DNA from: Rivibacter sp049446155 | GTDB lineage: Bacteria > Pseudomonadota > Gammaproteobacteria > Burkholderiales > Burkholderiaceae_C | Assembly: GCF_049446155.1 (NCBI RefSeq) | Contig: NZ_JBMSEE010000007.1 | Coordinates: 1 to 64,000 of the forward strand | Direction: 5' to 3' | Length of the DNA stretch: 64,000 nt | Part shown: positions 39,701 through 48,901 of the stretch, piece after piece | How the letters are laid out: each line of letters starts with the position of its first letter | How positions within the stretch are numbered: position 1 is the first letter of the stretch | Position numbers and translations under genes: made by a program | Notes under the pieces: model-generated | The model's input: only the letters and a program-made list of their open reading frames with translations | The model's database searches: none | Told to the model about the DNA's origin: nothing

Positions 39701-40413
39701 ATGGCAGCCGGCACCCCACCTCCTGCGGCACTGCGCGCCGCCCTCGAGAGCGACGCTTGGTTCGCGAGCTGCGATGCCGTGCTGCGCGAGTCGCTGTTCG
39801 AGCGCGCGCGGCTGTGGCGACTGGCCGGCGGCGAGCGCCTGTTTGCGCGCGGCGCCGATGCCGAAGGCCTGTGCTGCGTGTGTGCGGGTGCCTTGCGCAT
39901 CGGCGCGATGCAGGCCGACGGCAGCGAGTCCTTGCTTGCCTACGTCGAGCCCTACCAGTGGTTCGGCGAGATCTCGATGATCGACGGCGCACCGCGCACG
40001 CACGACGCGGTGGCTGACGGCGACACGGCGGTGCTGGTCGTTGCGCGCGCGGCACTGCACGACTGGCTGCGCGAGCACCCGGCGCACTGGCGCGACCTCG
40101 CGCGCCTGGCCTGCGCCAAGCTGCGCATGAGCTTCGGCGTGCTCGAAGACATCGCCCACCTGCCGCTCGAGGCGCGCCTGGCCAAGCGGCTGTGGCTGCT
40201 GGCGCACGGCTTCGGCGCGCGCGAGTCGGCGCGGCGCGTGGTCCGCCTGCCGCAGGAGCAACTGGCGCTGATGCTGGGCGTGAGCCGCCAAAGCGCGAAC
40301 AAGGCGCTGCGCGGACTGGAGGCTCAAGGATGGGTCGCATTGCGCTACGGCGAGATCGAGATCCTTGACCTGGACGCCTTGCCTAAAATCGCGGCACTTC
40401 CGAGGAACCCCGA

Positions 40414-40417
<4 letters not shown>
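39701..40417 (+). CDS. Crp/Fnr-family transcription regulator
   Basis: A 238-aa protein. The N-terminal cyclic-nucleotide-binding-like barrel (about 20-130) has EGLCCVCAGALRIGAM and FGEISMIDGAPRTHDAVA. The C-terminal winged helix has LPQEQLALMLGVSRQSANKALRGLEAQGW as its recognition region. No FNR-type cysteine cluster is seen, so it probably senses a nucleotide or works without ligand. The stop overlaps the dcd start (ATGA). Confidence 0.9.
40390..40395 (+). promoter_or_regulatory. Possible internal promoter of dcd
   Basis: TTGCCTAAAAT inside the end of the regulator gene resembles an extended -10 box. A weak -35 may lie about 16 bases upstream. It would let the essential dcd gene be transcribed without its upstream neighbour. 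Confidence 0.3.
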
Positions 40418-40983
<566 letters not shown>

Positions 40984-41059
40984 ACGGATCCCCAGCTTCA
41001 CGCTGGCGGCTGCCGGGACCGCGGCGTACGATGCCCGCTTGGGGGCATCGGAGACCGGG

Positions 41060-41923
41060 ATGAAGTGGGAAGGTGGTCGCGAGAGCGAGAACGTCGAGGA
41101 CCGGCGTGGCGGCGGCGGGATGCCGTTCGGCATCGGCGGCGGCCGCGGCCTGTCGATCGGCGGCGTCATCGTCGCGCTGATCGTGGCCTGGATCTTCGGC
41201 ATCAATCCGCTCACGGTGCTCAATTTGATGAGCGGCGGCGGTGGCGCACCCGCCGTGCAGCAGCCCGCCGGGCCGGCGGCTACCGACGCCGAATCGCGCT
41301 TCGTGCGCGTAATCCTCGGCAGCACCGAGGACGTCTGGACCGCGCTGTTTCGCACCGCCGGGCGCGAGTACCAGGCGCCGCGCCTGGTGCTCTTTCGCGG
41401 CGTCACGCCCACGGCCTGCGGTCACGGCCAGTCGGCGATGGGGCCGTTCTACTGCCCCGGCGACAAGCAGGTCTACATCGACCTCGAGTTCTTCGAGACG
41501 CTCAAGCGCCAGCTCGGCGCGCCGGGCGACTTTGCCCAGGCCTACGTGATCGCGCACGAGGTCGGCCACCATGTGCAAAACGAGCTCGGCCTGAGCGCCA
41601 AGGTCGACGCGGCGCGCCAGCGCATGAGCGAGGCCGACGGCAACGCGCTGTCGGTGCGCGTCGAGCTGCAGGCCGACTGCTTCGCCGGCGTGTGGGGCCA
41701 CCACACGCAGCAGCGGCTGCCGCTGGAGCAGGGCGACCTGGAAGAGGCGCTCAACGCGGCCTCGAGGATCGGCGACGACGCGCTGCAGCGGCGCAGCCAG
41801 GGCACGGTGGTGCCGGAGAGCTTCACGCACGGCAGCAGCGCGCAGCGCGTGCAATGGTTTCGTCGCGGCTTCGAGTCCGGCCGCGTGGATTCCTGCAACA
41901 CCTTCGAGGGCGGCAAGCCCTGA
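41060..41923 (+). CDS. YpfJ-family neutral zinc metallopeptidase
   Basis: A 287-aa protein. After a Gly-rich, charged N terminus (KWEGGRESENVEDRRGGG) one transmembrane helix (about 32-53) anchors it. The zinc site HEVGHH (166-171) lies in AYVIAHEVGHHVQNELG, and the third ligand region is LQADCFAGVWGHH. The family has an unknown substrate and is inner-membrane with a periplasmic domain. The ATG at 41060 gives the KW(x)G start typical of the family. Confidence 0.93.
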   Translation: MKWEGGRESENVEDRRGGGGMPFGIGGGRGLSIGGVIVALIVAWIFGINPLTVLNLMSGGGGAPAVQQPAGPAATDAESRFVRVILGSTEDVWTALFRTAGREYQAPRLVLFRGVTPTACGHGQSAMGPFYCPGDKQVYIDLEFFETLKRQLGAPGDFAQAYVIAHEVGHHVQNELGLSAKVDAARQRMSEADGNALSVRVELQADCFAGVWGHHTQQRLPLEQGDLEEALNAASRIGDDALQRRSQGTVVPESFTHGSSAQRVQWFRRGFESGRVDSCNTFEGGKP

Positions 41924-41944
41924 GGCGTCGATGGAGCTGGGATC

Positions 41945-42307
41945 ATGCGCAGCCCGGTGCGTCCCGCCGCATTGATCCAGGCGCATCTCGACACGCTGGA
42001 GGCGCCGCAGCGCGAGCTGGTCGAGGCGCTGCAGAAGCTGGTGCTCGCCGGCGCGCCGACGCTCTCGCAGACCCTGCAATGGGGCAACATCGTGTTCCAG
42101 CGCCACGGACGCAACGCGATCGGCATCGCCGCGCACCGTGAGCACGTGCACCTGCAGTTCTTCAACGGCCAGGCCCTGGCGGTGCAGTTCTCGGTGCTCG
42201 AGGGGCGCGGCCGCGGCCTGCGCTTCCTCAAGCTGCGCCCTGGGCAGCCGCTGGACGACGAACTGGTCGGCAACCTCGTGCGCGCCAGCATCGAGGAGCT
42301 GGACTGA
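41945..42307 (+). CDS. DUF1801 family protein
   Basis: A 120-aa soluble protein with the YdhG/DUF1801 pattern: a helical start (LIQAHLDTLEAPQRELVEALQKLV), ETLQWGN-like LSQTLQWGNIVF, then beta strands AIGIAAHREHVHLQFF and LRFLKLRPGQPLDDELV. Function is unknown. It follows the peptidase by about 20 bp and may be cotranscribed. Confidence 0.82.
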   Translation: MRSPVRPAALIQAHLDTLEAPQRELVEALQKLVLAGAPTLSQTLQWGNIVFQRHGRNAIGIAAHREHVHLQFFNGQALAVQFSVLEGRGRGLRFLKLRPGQPLDDELVGNLVRASIEELD

Positions 42308-42310
42308 CAC

Positions 42311-43492
42311 TCAGCCGAGCTGGCCGGCGTCGAACAGGTCGGGCGTGAAGGGCTGCGCCGCTGTGTCCGGCCGCGCATCGGCCGGACACAGCGCCGACGC
42401 GCGCACGCCCAGCAGCCGCAGCCGGCGCTCGAGCGGCACGCGCTTGAGGCACTGGCCGGCTGCGCGGCGGATCGCGGCGAAGTCGTTGACCGCCGCCGGC
42501 AAGGTCTGCGCACGCGTCACGGTGCGGAAGTCGTCGAAGCGCAACTTCAGGCCGATCGTGCGGCCGGCGAGGTTCTTGCGCTGCATGTCGGCGGCGAGCT
42601 GCTCGCACAGCCGCGTGAAGATCGCCGAGAGCTCGGCGCGGTCGCGCCTGGCGTGCAGGTCGCGGTCGAAGGTGGTTTCGCGGCTGATGCTCACCACCTC
42701 CTGCTCGGTGACCACGGGGCGCTCGTCGCGCCCTTGCGCGACGCGGTGCAGCCACTCGCCGCCGTGGCGGCCGAAATGGCTCACGAGCACCGCCGGATCG
42801 GCCGCCGCCAGCTCGCCGATGGTGCGGATGCCCAGCTCGCTCTCGAGCCGCGCCGCGGCCTTGGGCCCGATGCCGTTGATGCGCTTGGCCGGCAGCGGCC
42901 AGATGCGCGTCGGGATGTCGGCCTCGCGCAGGATCGTGAGCCCATCGGGCTTGTCGAGCTCGGAGGCGATCTTGCTGAGCAGCTTGTTGGGCGTGACGCC
43001 GATCGAGCAGGTCAGGCCGGTCGCCTCGCGCACGCGCTGCTTGATCGCGCGCGCGAGCGACTCGCCATGGTCGGCCTCGACACCCGGAATGCCGGTGAAG
43101 TCGATGTAGATCTCGTCGATGCCGCGGTCCTCGATCACCGGCGCGAGTTCGCGCACGGCGGCCTTGAACAGCCGCGAGCAGCGGCGGTATTCGTCGAAAT
43201 CGGTCGGCAGGAGGATGGTGTCGGGCGCGAGCTTGGCGGCCTTCATCAGGCCGATGCCTGAATGGATGCCGAAGGCGCGCGCGGCGTAGGTGGCGGTGGT
43301 CGCCACGCCGCGCCCGACGTAGCCGGCCAGCGTTGCGTAGCGCCGCGTGCCGTCGGGCAGCAGCTCGGGCTGGTGGCGCCGCCCGCCGCCGATCACCACC
43401 GGCTTGCCGGCGAGGTCGGGGTAGCGCAGCAACTCCACGGACGCGTAGAACGCGTCCATGTCGAGGTGGGCGATCCAGCGCGGCGAACTCAC
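42311..43492 (-). CDS. dinB: DNA polymerase IV (Y-family, translesion)
   Basis: A 393-aa error-prone polymerase. Catalytic acids are visible in HLDMDAFYASVE (Asp10) and DRGIDEIYIDFTG (about 119-131); KLLSKIASELDKPDG and two helix-hairpin-helix segments (NGIGPKAAARLE) follow, then the little-finger domain. The C terminus ends in QPFTPDLFDAGQLG, which resembles a beta-clamp-binding peptide. No LexA box was recognised upstream. It converges on the DUF1801 gene. Confidence 0.95.
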   Translation of the reverse strand: MSSPRWIAHLDMDAFYASVELLRYPDLAGKPVVIGGGRRHQPELLPDGTRRYATLAGYVGRGVATTATYAARAFGIHSGIGLMKAAKLAPDTILLPTDFDEYRRCSRLFKAAVRELAPVIEDRGIDEIYIDFTGIPGVEADHGESLARAIKQRVREATGLTCSIGVTPNKLLSKIASELDKPDGLTILREADIPTRIWPLPAKRINGIGPKAAARLESELGIRTIGELAAADPAVLVSHFGRHGGEWLHRVAQGRDERPVVTEQEVVSISRETTFDRDLHARRDRAELSAIFTRLCEQLAADMQRKNLAGRTIGLKLRFDDFRTVTRAQTLPAAVNDFAAIRRAAGQCLKRVPLERRLRLLGVRASALCPADARPDTAAQPFTPDLFDAGQLG

Positions 43493-43504
43493 GCGCCGAG
43501 GACC

Positions 43505-43855
43505 TCAGTCGGAGGAGACCTCGCGCGAGAGCATGTACAGCCGCGTGCTGCGCGCACCGCTGCGGCAAAACGCCATCACCGGCTTGGGCAGGCGCGCCAT
43601 CAGCTCGGCCATGGCCTGCGCCTGTTCGGGCGTCTGGAAGCCGCTGGCGACCGGCAGGAAGGCGTACTCGAGGCCCGCCGCGCGGGCGGCGGATTCCATC
43701 GCCGCGTTGGTCGGCTGGTCGGGGCCGCCTTCGAAGTCGGGGCGGTTGTTGATCACGCTGCGGTAGCCCGCGGCCGCGACCGCAGCCATGTGCTCGGGCG
43801 CGAGCTGGGGCGCGGTCGAGATTTCGTCGTTGAGCTGGTTGACGTTGATGCTCAT
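43505..43855 (-). CDS. TIGR01244-family (Blh-like) sulfurtransferase/phosphatase
   Basis: A 116-aa cytoplasmic protein with the early RSVINNRPDFEGG segment and the catalytic loop FCRSGARS (C-x5-R type) near residue 97. It belongs to the small family related to cysteine phosphatases and rhodaneses, some members of which are fused to a metallo-beta-lactamase-fold domain (Blh, sulfide metabolism). Only the single domain is present here. It lies 12 bp upstream of dinB. Confidence 0.86.
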   Translation of the reverse strand: MSINVNQLNDEISTAPQLAPEHMAAVAAAGYRSVINNRPDFEGGPDQPTNAAMESAARAAGLEYAFLPVASGFQTPEQAQAMAELMARLPKPVMAFCRSGARSTRLYMLSREVSSD

Positions 43856-43887
43856 CGGAACAACTCCTTTCGGCGCGGGGCGCAGGA

Positions 43888-44334
43888 TCAGCGCGCCAGC
43901 GCCTGCTTGACGGCCTGCGACACCAGCGCCATCTCGGCGCTCGCTGCCAGCCGCTGCTTGGCGACTCCCATGACCTTGCCCATGTCGCCGGGGCCGGAAG
44001 CGCCCAGCTCGGCGACGATCTTGGCGACCTCGGCGGCCACTTCCTCGGCGCTCAGGCGCTGCGGGAGGTAGGCCTCGAGCACCTTGATCTCGGCCAGCTC
44101 CTTGTCGGCCAGGTCCTGGCGCTGTGCCTGGGCGTACTGGCCGGCGGCGTCCTTGCGCTGCTTGATCAGCTTGTCGACGACACCGACCACGGCGGCGTCG
44201 TCGAGCTCGATGCGCTCGTCGACCTCTTTCTGCTTGAGCGCGGCCAGCAGCATGCGGATCGTGCCCAGGCGCTCGGCTTCCTTGGCGCGCATCGCGGCCT
44301 TCATGTCTTCAGTGATGCGGTTCTTCAGGCTCAT
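43888..44334 (-). CDS. GatB/YqeY domain protein
   Basis: A 148-aa helical protein (MSLKNRITEDMKAAMRAKEAERLGTIRML start; the conserved GQYAQAQRQDLADKELAEIKVLEAYLP and GDMGKVMG follow). YqeY-type proteins share the tail domain of the amidotransferase GatB and may bind tRNA. It follows rpsU on the same strand, a common arrangement. ATG at 44334 is chosen over 44379 because the 44358-44387 hairpin lies between. Confidence 0.92.
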   Translation of the reverse strand: MSLKNRITEDMKAAMRAKEAERLGTIRMLLAALKQKEVDERIELDDAAVVGVVDKLIKQRKDAAGQYAQAQRQDLADKELAEIKVLEAYLPQRLSAEEVAAEVAKIVAELGASGPGDMGKVMGVAKQRLAASAEMALVSQAVKQALAR

Positions 44335-44357
44335 GGCGTGATTCTCCAGAAACGACA

Positions 44358-44387
44358 AAGCCCGCGTGGGCGTCCCCATGCGGGCTT
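44358..44387 (-). terminator. Intrinsic terminator after rpsU
   Basis: The stem AAGCCCGC / GCGGGCTT with an inner TGGGG/CCCCA pairing is followed on the minus strand by TTGTCGTTT. It sits between rpsU and yqeY and would attenuate or end the rpsU transcript. Confidence 0.7.
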
Positions 44388-44435
44388 CGGGTCAGCGGCG
44401 GCGCTGCATCGCGCCGAGGCGTCTCGAAACTGCGC

Positions 44436-44648
44436 TCAGTACAGCTTCTTGGGCAGCTGCATGCTGCGCACGCGCTTGTAGTGGCGCTTCACCGCGGCGG
44501 CCTTCTTGCGCTTGCGCTCGGCGGTCGGCTTCTCGAAGAACTCGCGCGCGCGCAGTTCGGTCAGCAGGCCGAGCTTTTCGATCGTGCGCTTGAAACGGCG
44601 CAGGGCGACGTCGAACGGCTCGTTCTCTTTGACGCGGATGGTGGTCAT
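44436..44648 (-). CDS. rpsU: Small ribosomal subunit protein bS21
   Basis: A 70-aa basic protein that joins the 30S subunit near the anti-Shine-Dalgarno region. The whole sequence matches bS21: TIRVKENEPFDVALRRFKR, then a Lys/Arg-rich KPTAERKRKKAAAVKRHYK. Length is normal. A terminator lies downstream and a promoter-like box about 100 bp upstream. Confidence 0.97.
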   Translation of the reverse strand: MTTIRVKENEPFDVALRRFKRTIEKLGLLTELRAREFFEKPTAERKRKKAAAVKRHYKRVRSMQLPKKLY

Positions 44649-44752
44649 GTAACGCTAAATCCTGATGTTGTGCGCTCGGTGGTTACTGGGCCAGCGGTTC
44701 CGGAACGCTGAAAACCCGCAACTCGAGGCGCGGTTTGCCGGCAAAGGCGGGG

Positions 44753-44758
44753 ATGATA
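44753..44758 (-). promoter_or_regulatory. Putative extended -10 of rpsU
   Basis: The minus strand reads TGTGCTATCAT, an extended -10 form (TGn-TATCAT) about 105 bp before rpsU. The -35 is weak, as often with extended -10 promoters. The long leader could carry regulation of bS21. Confidence 0.45.
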
Positions 44759-44799
44759 GCACAGCCTGCCAGCTCGTCCACGCTGGCGTGAGCGCGCGC

Positions 44800-46026
44800 T
44801 CACGCGAACGCGGCGGCCGGGCGCAGGGCCTGGGCACAGGCGTAGGCGCTGGACCAGGCCCACTGGAAGTTGTAGCCGCCCAGCCAGCCCGTCACGTCGA
44901 CCACCTCGCCGATGAAATGCAGGCCCGGCTGGCGCTGGCTTTCCATCGTTTGCGAACTCAGCTCGCGGGTATCGACCCCACCGGCCATGACCTCGGCCTT
45001 GCGCCAGCCCTCGCTGCCGCTGGGCGTCAGCCGCCAGCGCTGCAGCGAGTTCGCCAGTTCGAGCAGCGTGCGGTCGGGCAGGTCGGCCATCGGCCTGTGC
45101 GCCGCGGCCCCGAGGGGGGCGCACCAGGCATCGGCCAGGCGCGCGGGCAGGTGCTGGCCGAGTTCGTTCACCAGCTGACGCCGCGAGCCGGATTTGGCGC
45201 TGCGCAGCGCCTGTCCGAGGTCGATGCCGGGCGCCAGGTCCAGCGTGATCGGCTCGCCGGGGCGCCAGAAGCTGGAGATCTGCAGGATCGCCGGGCCGCT
45301 GAGCCCGCGGTGCGTGAACAGCAAGTCCTCGAGGAACTCGCCTTCGCTGCGCCGCTTGCGGCCCGGCTCGCCGGCCTGGGCGCGCACCTCGAGCGACACG
45401 CCGGCCAGCGGCACGTAGGGCGCCCATTCGGCCGCGTCGAAGGTCAACGGCACCAGGGCCGGACGCGGCTCGACGACGCGGTGGCCGAACTGGCGCGCCA
45501 GCCGCAGACCCCAATCGCTGGCGCCGATCTTGGGTATCGAAAGCCCGCCCGTCGCGACCACCAGCTGGGGCGTCGCGACGGGGCCGGCATCGGTATCGAG
45601 CTCGAAGCCGCGTCGCCCGGCGCGCACCGCCTGCACGCCGCAGGGCTGCCGGCGCACGACGCCGCCCGACTCGCATTCGCGCACGAGCAGGCGGATGATG
45701 TCTTCGCTCGACTCGTCGCAGAACAGCTGCCCGCGGTGCTTCTCGTGCCAGCCGATGCGGTCGCGCTCGAGCAAGGCGATGAAATCGGCCGGTCGATGCC
45801 GCGCCAGCGCCGAGCGGCAGAAGTGCGGGTTCTCTGACAGGAAGTTGGCCGGCCCGGCATCGCGGTTGGTGAAGTTGCAGCGCCCGCCGCCGGAGATGCG
45901 GATCTTCTCGGCCAGGCGCTCGGCGTGGTCGAGCAGCAGCACGCGCAGGCCGCGCTGGCCGGCGATCCCCGCGCCGTACAAGCCCGCGGCGCCGGCGCCG
46001 ACCACGACCACATCGAATTGCTGCAT
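44800..46026 (-). CDS. HI0933-family NAD(P)/FAD-dependent oxidoreductase
   Basis: A 408-aa flavoprotein. The FAD-binding VVVGAGAAGLYGAGIAGQRG lies at residues about 7-26. ISGGGRCNFTN (about 44-54) is the family hallmark, and ATGGLSIPKIG and GEVVDVTGWLGGYNFQWAWSS near the end complete it. Members (YhiN) have no proven reaction. The start MQQFDVVVVG is well placed. Confidence 0.93.
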   Translation of the reverse strand: MQQFDVVVVGAGAAGLYGAGIAGQRGLRVLLLDHAERLAEKIRISGGGRCNFTNRDAGPANFLSENPHFCRSALARHRPADFIALLERDRIGWHEKHRGQLFCDESSEDIIRLLVRECESGGVVRRQPCGVQAVRAGRRGFELDTDAGPVATPQLVVATGGLSIPKIGASDWGLRLARQFGHRVVEPRPALVPLTFDAAEWAPYVPLAGVSLEVRAQAGEPGRKRRSEGEFLEDLLFTHRGLSGPAILQISSFWRPGEPITLDLAPGIDLGQALRSAKSGSRRQLVNELGQHLPARLADAWCAPLGAAAHRPMADLPDRTLLELANSLQRWRLTPSGSEGWRKAEVMAGGVDTRELSSQTMESQRQPGLHFIGEVVDVTGWLGGYNFQWAWSSAYACAQALRPAAAFA

Positions 46027-46156
46027 GGGCGCGGATCATACGAAGCGCCCCTTTGGGCGTGGACGTACCCGGAACTTGGGGATGCCGCTTTGCGCGCGGT
46101 GGCTATCATCGAATGCAGACCGGGGAGCCGTACTACCCCGAGAGCAAAGACTCCGA

Positions 46157-47164
46157 ATGCCTTCTACCGTCGAGCGCCCGATGGACATGCTTGCCGCCTT
46201 CGCATCGCCTGCGCAGGCGTTGTCCGCCGGCCTGGCGGCGCTGGGCGCCGTGGCCTACGGCAAGGATGCCAACGGCCGTTACGTCTGGGTCAACGCGGCC
46301 GCCGAAGCGGTGTTCGAACAGCCCGCCGCGCAGATCCTCGGCCGCACCGATGCCGAGCTGTTCGCGCCCGCGCTGGCGGCGACGCTCAAGCTTCAGGACC
46401 AGGGCCTGAGCGTCGTGTCCAAGGGCCAGTCGCTGGCCGAGCTGACGATCGACCGCGGCGGCCAGAAGCGCGATTTCCAGACCCTGCGCATGCGCGTCGA
46501 CCCGGCCGCCTCGGGCGGCGCGGTGATGATGGGCGCGTGGTTCGAGACCACCGCGGCACGCCGCAGCGAGACGCAGCTGCGCGCTGCACTCGAGCAGCTC
46601 GAGGAACAGCAGCGTGCCTACGAGACGCTGCGCAACGAGGTCGAGGGCCGCGGGCCGCAGCGCGAGGGCGCGCGCCTATATCCGGTCGAGCAGTTCGATG
46701 ACCACCTGCGCCGCGAGATCGACCTGTCGATGCGCGAGCACCGCGAGTTCGCCCTGGTGCTGGTGGCGCTCGATCCGGTCCCGCCGGGCACGCCGTCGCA
46801 CGAGCCCAACCACGGTCGCGAACGCGTGATCGAGGCGCTGGGCCGCTTGCTGCGCAGCAACACCCGCGCAATGGACGCGCCCTGCCGGCTCGGGCCGGAG
46901 CGCTTTGCGGTACTGCTGTCGGGCGTGGGCCTTGCCACGGCGCATGCGCGCATGGAGGGCTTTCGGCGCCAGTGCGCCACGCAACTCGTCGCGCTGGGCG
47001 GCGAGGCGCTGCGCTTCACGGTGTCGATGGGCGTTGCCAGCTTTCCGCACACGGCGCAGACCCAAAGCGGCCTGGTCAAGTCGGCCGAGGATGCGCTGTC
47101 GGAGGCGCATCGCCGCGGCGGCAATCACGTCGCGCTGGCGAGCATCCCGTTCGATTCCCATTGA
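46157..47164 (+). CDS. PAS-GGDEF protein with degenerate active site
   Basis: A 335-aa soluble protein. The PAS domain covers about residues 20-125 (GAVAYGKDANGRYVWVNAAAEAVF, GRTDAELF). A short coiled coil follows (about 130-155), then a GGDEF-fold domain (about 175-330). The signature loop reads CRLGPERFAVLLSG where active cyclases have RxGGDEF, so two key positions are changed and cyclic-di-GMP synthesis is unlikely. The SMGVAS and AEDALSEAHRRGGN segments remain. It may be a sensor or binding protein. Starts at 46157 and 46181 are possible. Confidence 0.85.
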   Translation: MPSTVERPMDMLAAFASPAQALSAGLAALGAVAYGKDANGRYVWVNAAAEAVFEQPAAQILGRTDAELFAPALAATLKLQDQGLSVVSKGQSLAELTIDRGGQKRDFQTLRMRVDPAASGGAVMMGAWFETTAARRSETQLRAALEQLEEQQRAYETLRNEVEGRGPQREGARLYPVEQFDDHLRREIDLSMREHREFALVLVALDPVPPGTPSHEPNHGRERVIEALGRLLRSNTRAMDAPCRLGPERFAVLLSGVGLATAHARMEGFRRQCATQLVALGGEALRFTVSMGVASFPHTAQTQSGLVKSAEDALSEAHRRGGNHVALASIPFDSH

Positions 47165-47309
47165 CGTAGGCCCCCACGCTCACTGCGTTCGCTGCCCCCC
47201 GAGGGGGCCCTTGCGGCGGACCGGCTGAGCCGGATCCGCGCAAGACCTCGGACCCCCCAAGCCGGATCCGCGCGTCGATCGCTGCGCTGCGTCAGCGCTT
47301 CGATTGGCT
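47165..47309. repeat. GC palindrome repeat in convergent spacer
   Basis: The spacer contains GCCCCCCGAGGGGGC (about 47194-47208) and two copies of GCCGGATCCGCG (about 47230 and 47263). Related blocks lie at 8476 and 29420. In this convergent position it may act as a two-way terminator, although no T-run is present. Confidence 0.5.
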
Positions 47310-48125
47310 TCAGCGGGTGGCCACGCCCTTGTAGAGCATGTATGCGGCGAGCGCGTACAGCAGCAGCGCGAACGCCCGCTTGAGCTGGCCCACGTTCATG
47401 GCGTGCGCGGTGCGCGCACCGACCGGCGCGAACAGCACGCTGGTCAGTGCCACGATGGCCAGGCCGGGCAGCCACAGGTAGCCAAAGCTCGCCGGCACCG
47501 GATTGGCGAGTTGCCAGCCGCCGATCACATAGCCGGCCACGTTGGCCAGCGCGATCGGAAAGCCGAGCGCCGCGCTGGTCGCGACCGCGTTGTGGATCGC
47601 CACGTTGCACCAGGTCATGAACGGCACCGAGATGAAGCCGCCGCCGGCGCCAACCAGGCCCGAGACGAAGCCGATCACGCCGCCGGCCGCGACGCGCCCT
47701 GCCGGGCCCGGCACTTGGCGCGTGGGCTTGGGCTTGCGGTTGAGCAGCATCTGCGTGGCGGAGAACGCGACGAAGACGCCGAACACCAGCGCCAGCGTGC
47801 TCCCCTTGAGAACGGCGAACGCCCCTGCGCCCGCCAGCAACCCGCCGATCACGATGCCGGGCGCCAGGCCACGCACCAGTTCCCAGCGCACCGCGCCGCG
47901 CTTGTGATGCGCGCGCACGCTGGAGATCGAGGTGAAGAGGATCGTGGCCATCGACGTCGCGATCGCCATCTTGACCGCCAGCGCTGCGTCGACGCCGCGC
48001 TGCGACAGGATCCAGGTCATGAACGGGACCAGCAGCATGCCGCCGCCAATGCCCAGGAGCCCTGCGAGGAAGCCGGTGCCGCAGCCCAGCAGGAGCAGCT
48101 CGAGGATCAGCGTCGGTTCGGGCAT
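47310..48125 (-). CDS. TauE/SafE-family sulfite/organosulfonate exporter
   Basis: A 271-aa membrane protein with about eight helices and two internally related halves (GTGFLAGLLGIGGGMLLVPFMTW near 16-38 and GFVSGLVGAGGGFISVPFMTW near 153-173). These motifs define the TauE/SafE family, which moves sulfur-containing or other anions. The substrate is unassigned. Its start overlaps the last base of the EVE gene, so the two are probably cotranscribed. Confidence 0.93.
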   Translation of the reverse strand: MPEPTLILELLLLGCGTGFLAGLLGIGGGMLLVPFMTWILSQRGVDAALAVKMAIATSMATILFTSISSVRAHHKRGAVRWELVRGLAPGIVIGGLLAGAGAFAVLKGSTLALVFGVFVAFSATQMLLNRKPKPTRQVPGPAGRVAAGGVIGFVSGLVGAGGGFISVPFMTWCNVAIHNAVATSAALGFPIALANVAGYVIGGWQLANPVPASFGYLWLPGLAIVALTSVLFAPVGARTAHAMNVGQLKRAFALLLYALAAYMLYKGVATR

Positions 48126-48589
48126 CAGGCGTGGTCAAGCAGTTGAAGAACCGTCTTCCATTCGGCGGGCGTGACGGGCGTGATCGAAAGTCGGTTGCCG
48201 GGGCGCAGCGTGACCATCGACGCGAGCTGCGGCGCGGCGCGCATCTCGGCCAGCGACAGCAGCCGCGTCTTGCGCACGAGCTTCACGTCGACATGCAGCC
48301 AGCGCGGTTCCTCCGGCCTGGCCTTCGGGTCGTGATAGGGGCTCTTGGGATCGAACTGCGTCGCGTCCGGGTAGGCCGTCGACGCCACCTCGGCGATGCC
48401 CGCGATGCCGGGCTCGGGGCACGACGAGTGATAGAACAGCACGCCGTCGCCGACGCGCATCGCGTCGCGCATGAAGTTGCGTGCCTGGTAGTTGCGAACG
48501 CCGGTCCACGGCACGGTCTGCCGCGGCGCGCGCGCAAGGTCGTCGATCGAGCACTCGTCGGGCTCGCTCTTCATCAGCCAGTAGGCCAT
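48125..48589 (-). CDS. EVE-domain (PUA-like) protein
   Basis: A 154-aa protein made of a single EVE domain: MAYWLMKSEPDECSIDDLA at the start, TVPWTGVRNYQARNFMR, VGDGVLFYHS and PEEPRWLHVDVKLV. EVE domains bind modified bases (for example 5-methylcytosine forms) in DNA or RNA; its natural ligand is not known here. It follows zapA and 6S RNA, a common order in this group. Confidence 0.93.
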   Translation of the reverse strand: MAYWLMKSEPDECSIDDLARAPRQTVPWTGVRNYQARNFMRDAMRVGDGVLFYHSSCPEPGIAGIAEVASTAYPDATQFDPKSPYHDPKARPEEPRWLHVDVKLVRKTRLLSLAEMRAAPQLASMVTLRPGNRLSITPVTPAEWKTVLQLLDHA

Positions 48590-48627
48590 GGCGTTGATGC
48601 GAGAGTGGGGGGCGAGGATCGCGGCAA

Positions 48628-48811
48628 AGGTGTCCGCCGCGAGCCAGGAGCCGCATTCCTGAACGCGGGGGTTCAGGTGGGCCAGGTCAGCGAAGCTTCG
48701 GGTTCGTCTGACGCGAGACGCTCACGCCCGCTAAGCGATGTTCCAAGCCCGGGCTCATACGAGCATTGGTTCAAGGAAATATAAAACTCCCGCGAACGCG
48801 ACGGACGGGGT
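48628..48811 (-). ncRNA. ssrS: 6S RNA
   Basis: The minus-strand sequence from about 48811 to 48628 folds as 6S RNA. The 5' GTCCGTCGCG..CGCGGGAG pairs with the 3' CTCCTGGCTCGCGGCGGAC in a long closing stem, an A/T-rich internal bubble follows (TTTTATATTTCCTTGAACC), and a terminal hairpin carries GAGCCCGGGC-type pairing. About 184 nt is the usual length. It lies immediately downstream of zapA, its conserved place. 6S RNA mimics an open promoter and holds sigma-70 RNA polymerase in stationary phase. The ends are approximate. Confidence 0.78.
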
Positions 48812-48812
48812 C

Positions 48813-48818
48813 AGTGTA
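48813..48818 (-). promoter_or_regulatory. Putative -10 box of 6S RNA
   Basis: The minus strand reads TACACT about seven bases before the predicted RNA 5' end. The -35 region is not clear in this GC-rich context. Position relative to the closing stem is the main support. Confidence 0.4.
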
Positions 48819-48901
48819 CGCCCGCATCCGCGAGAACGCCGCTAGCAAATCTCAATCGCTGGCTGCGAAAACGGTCTGATGGCCGAGCACTTGACAAGCG
48901 C

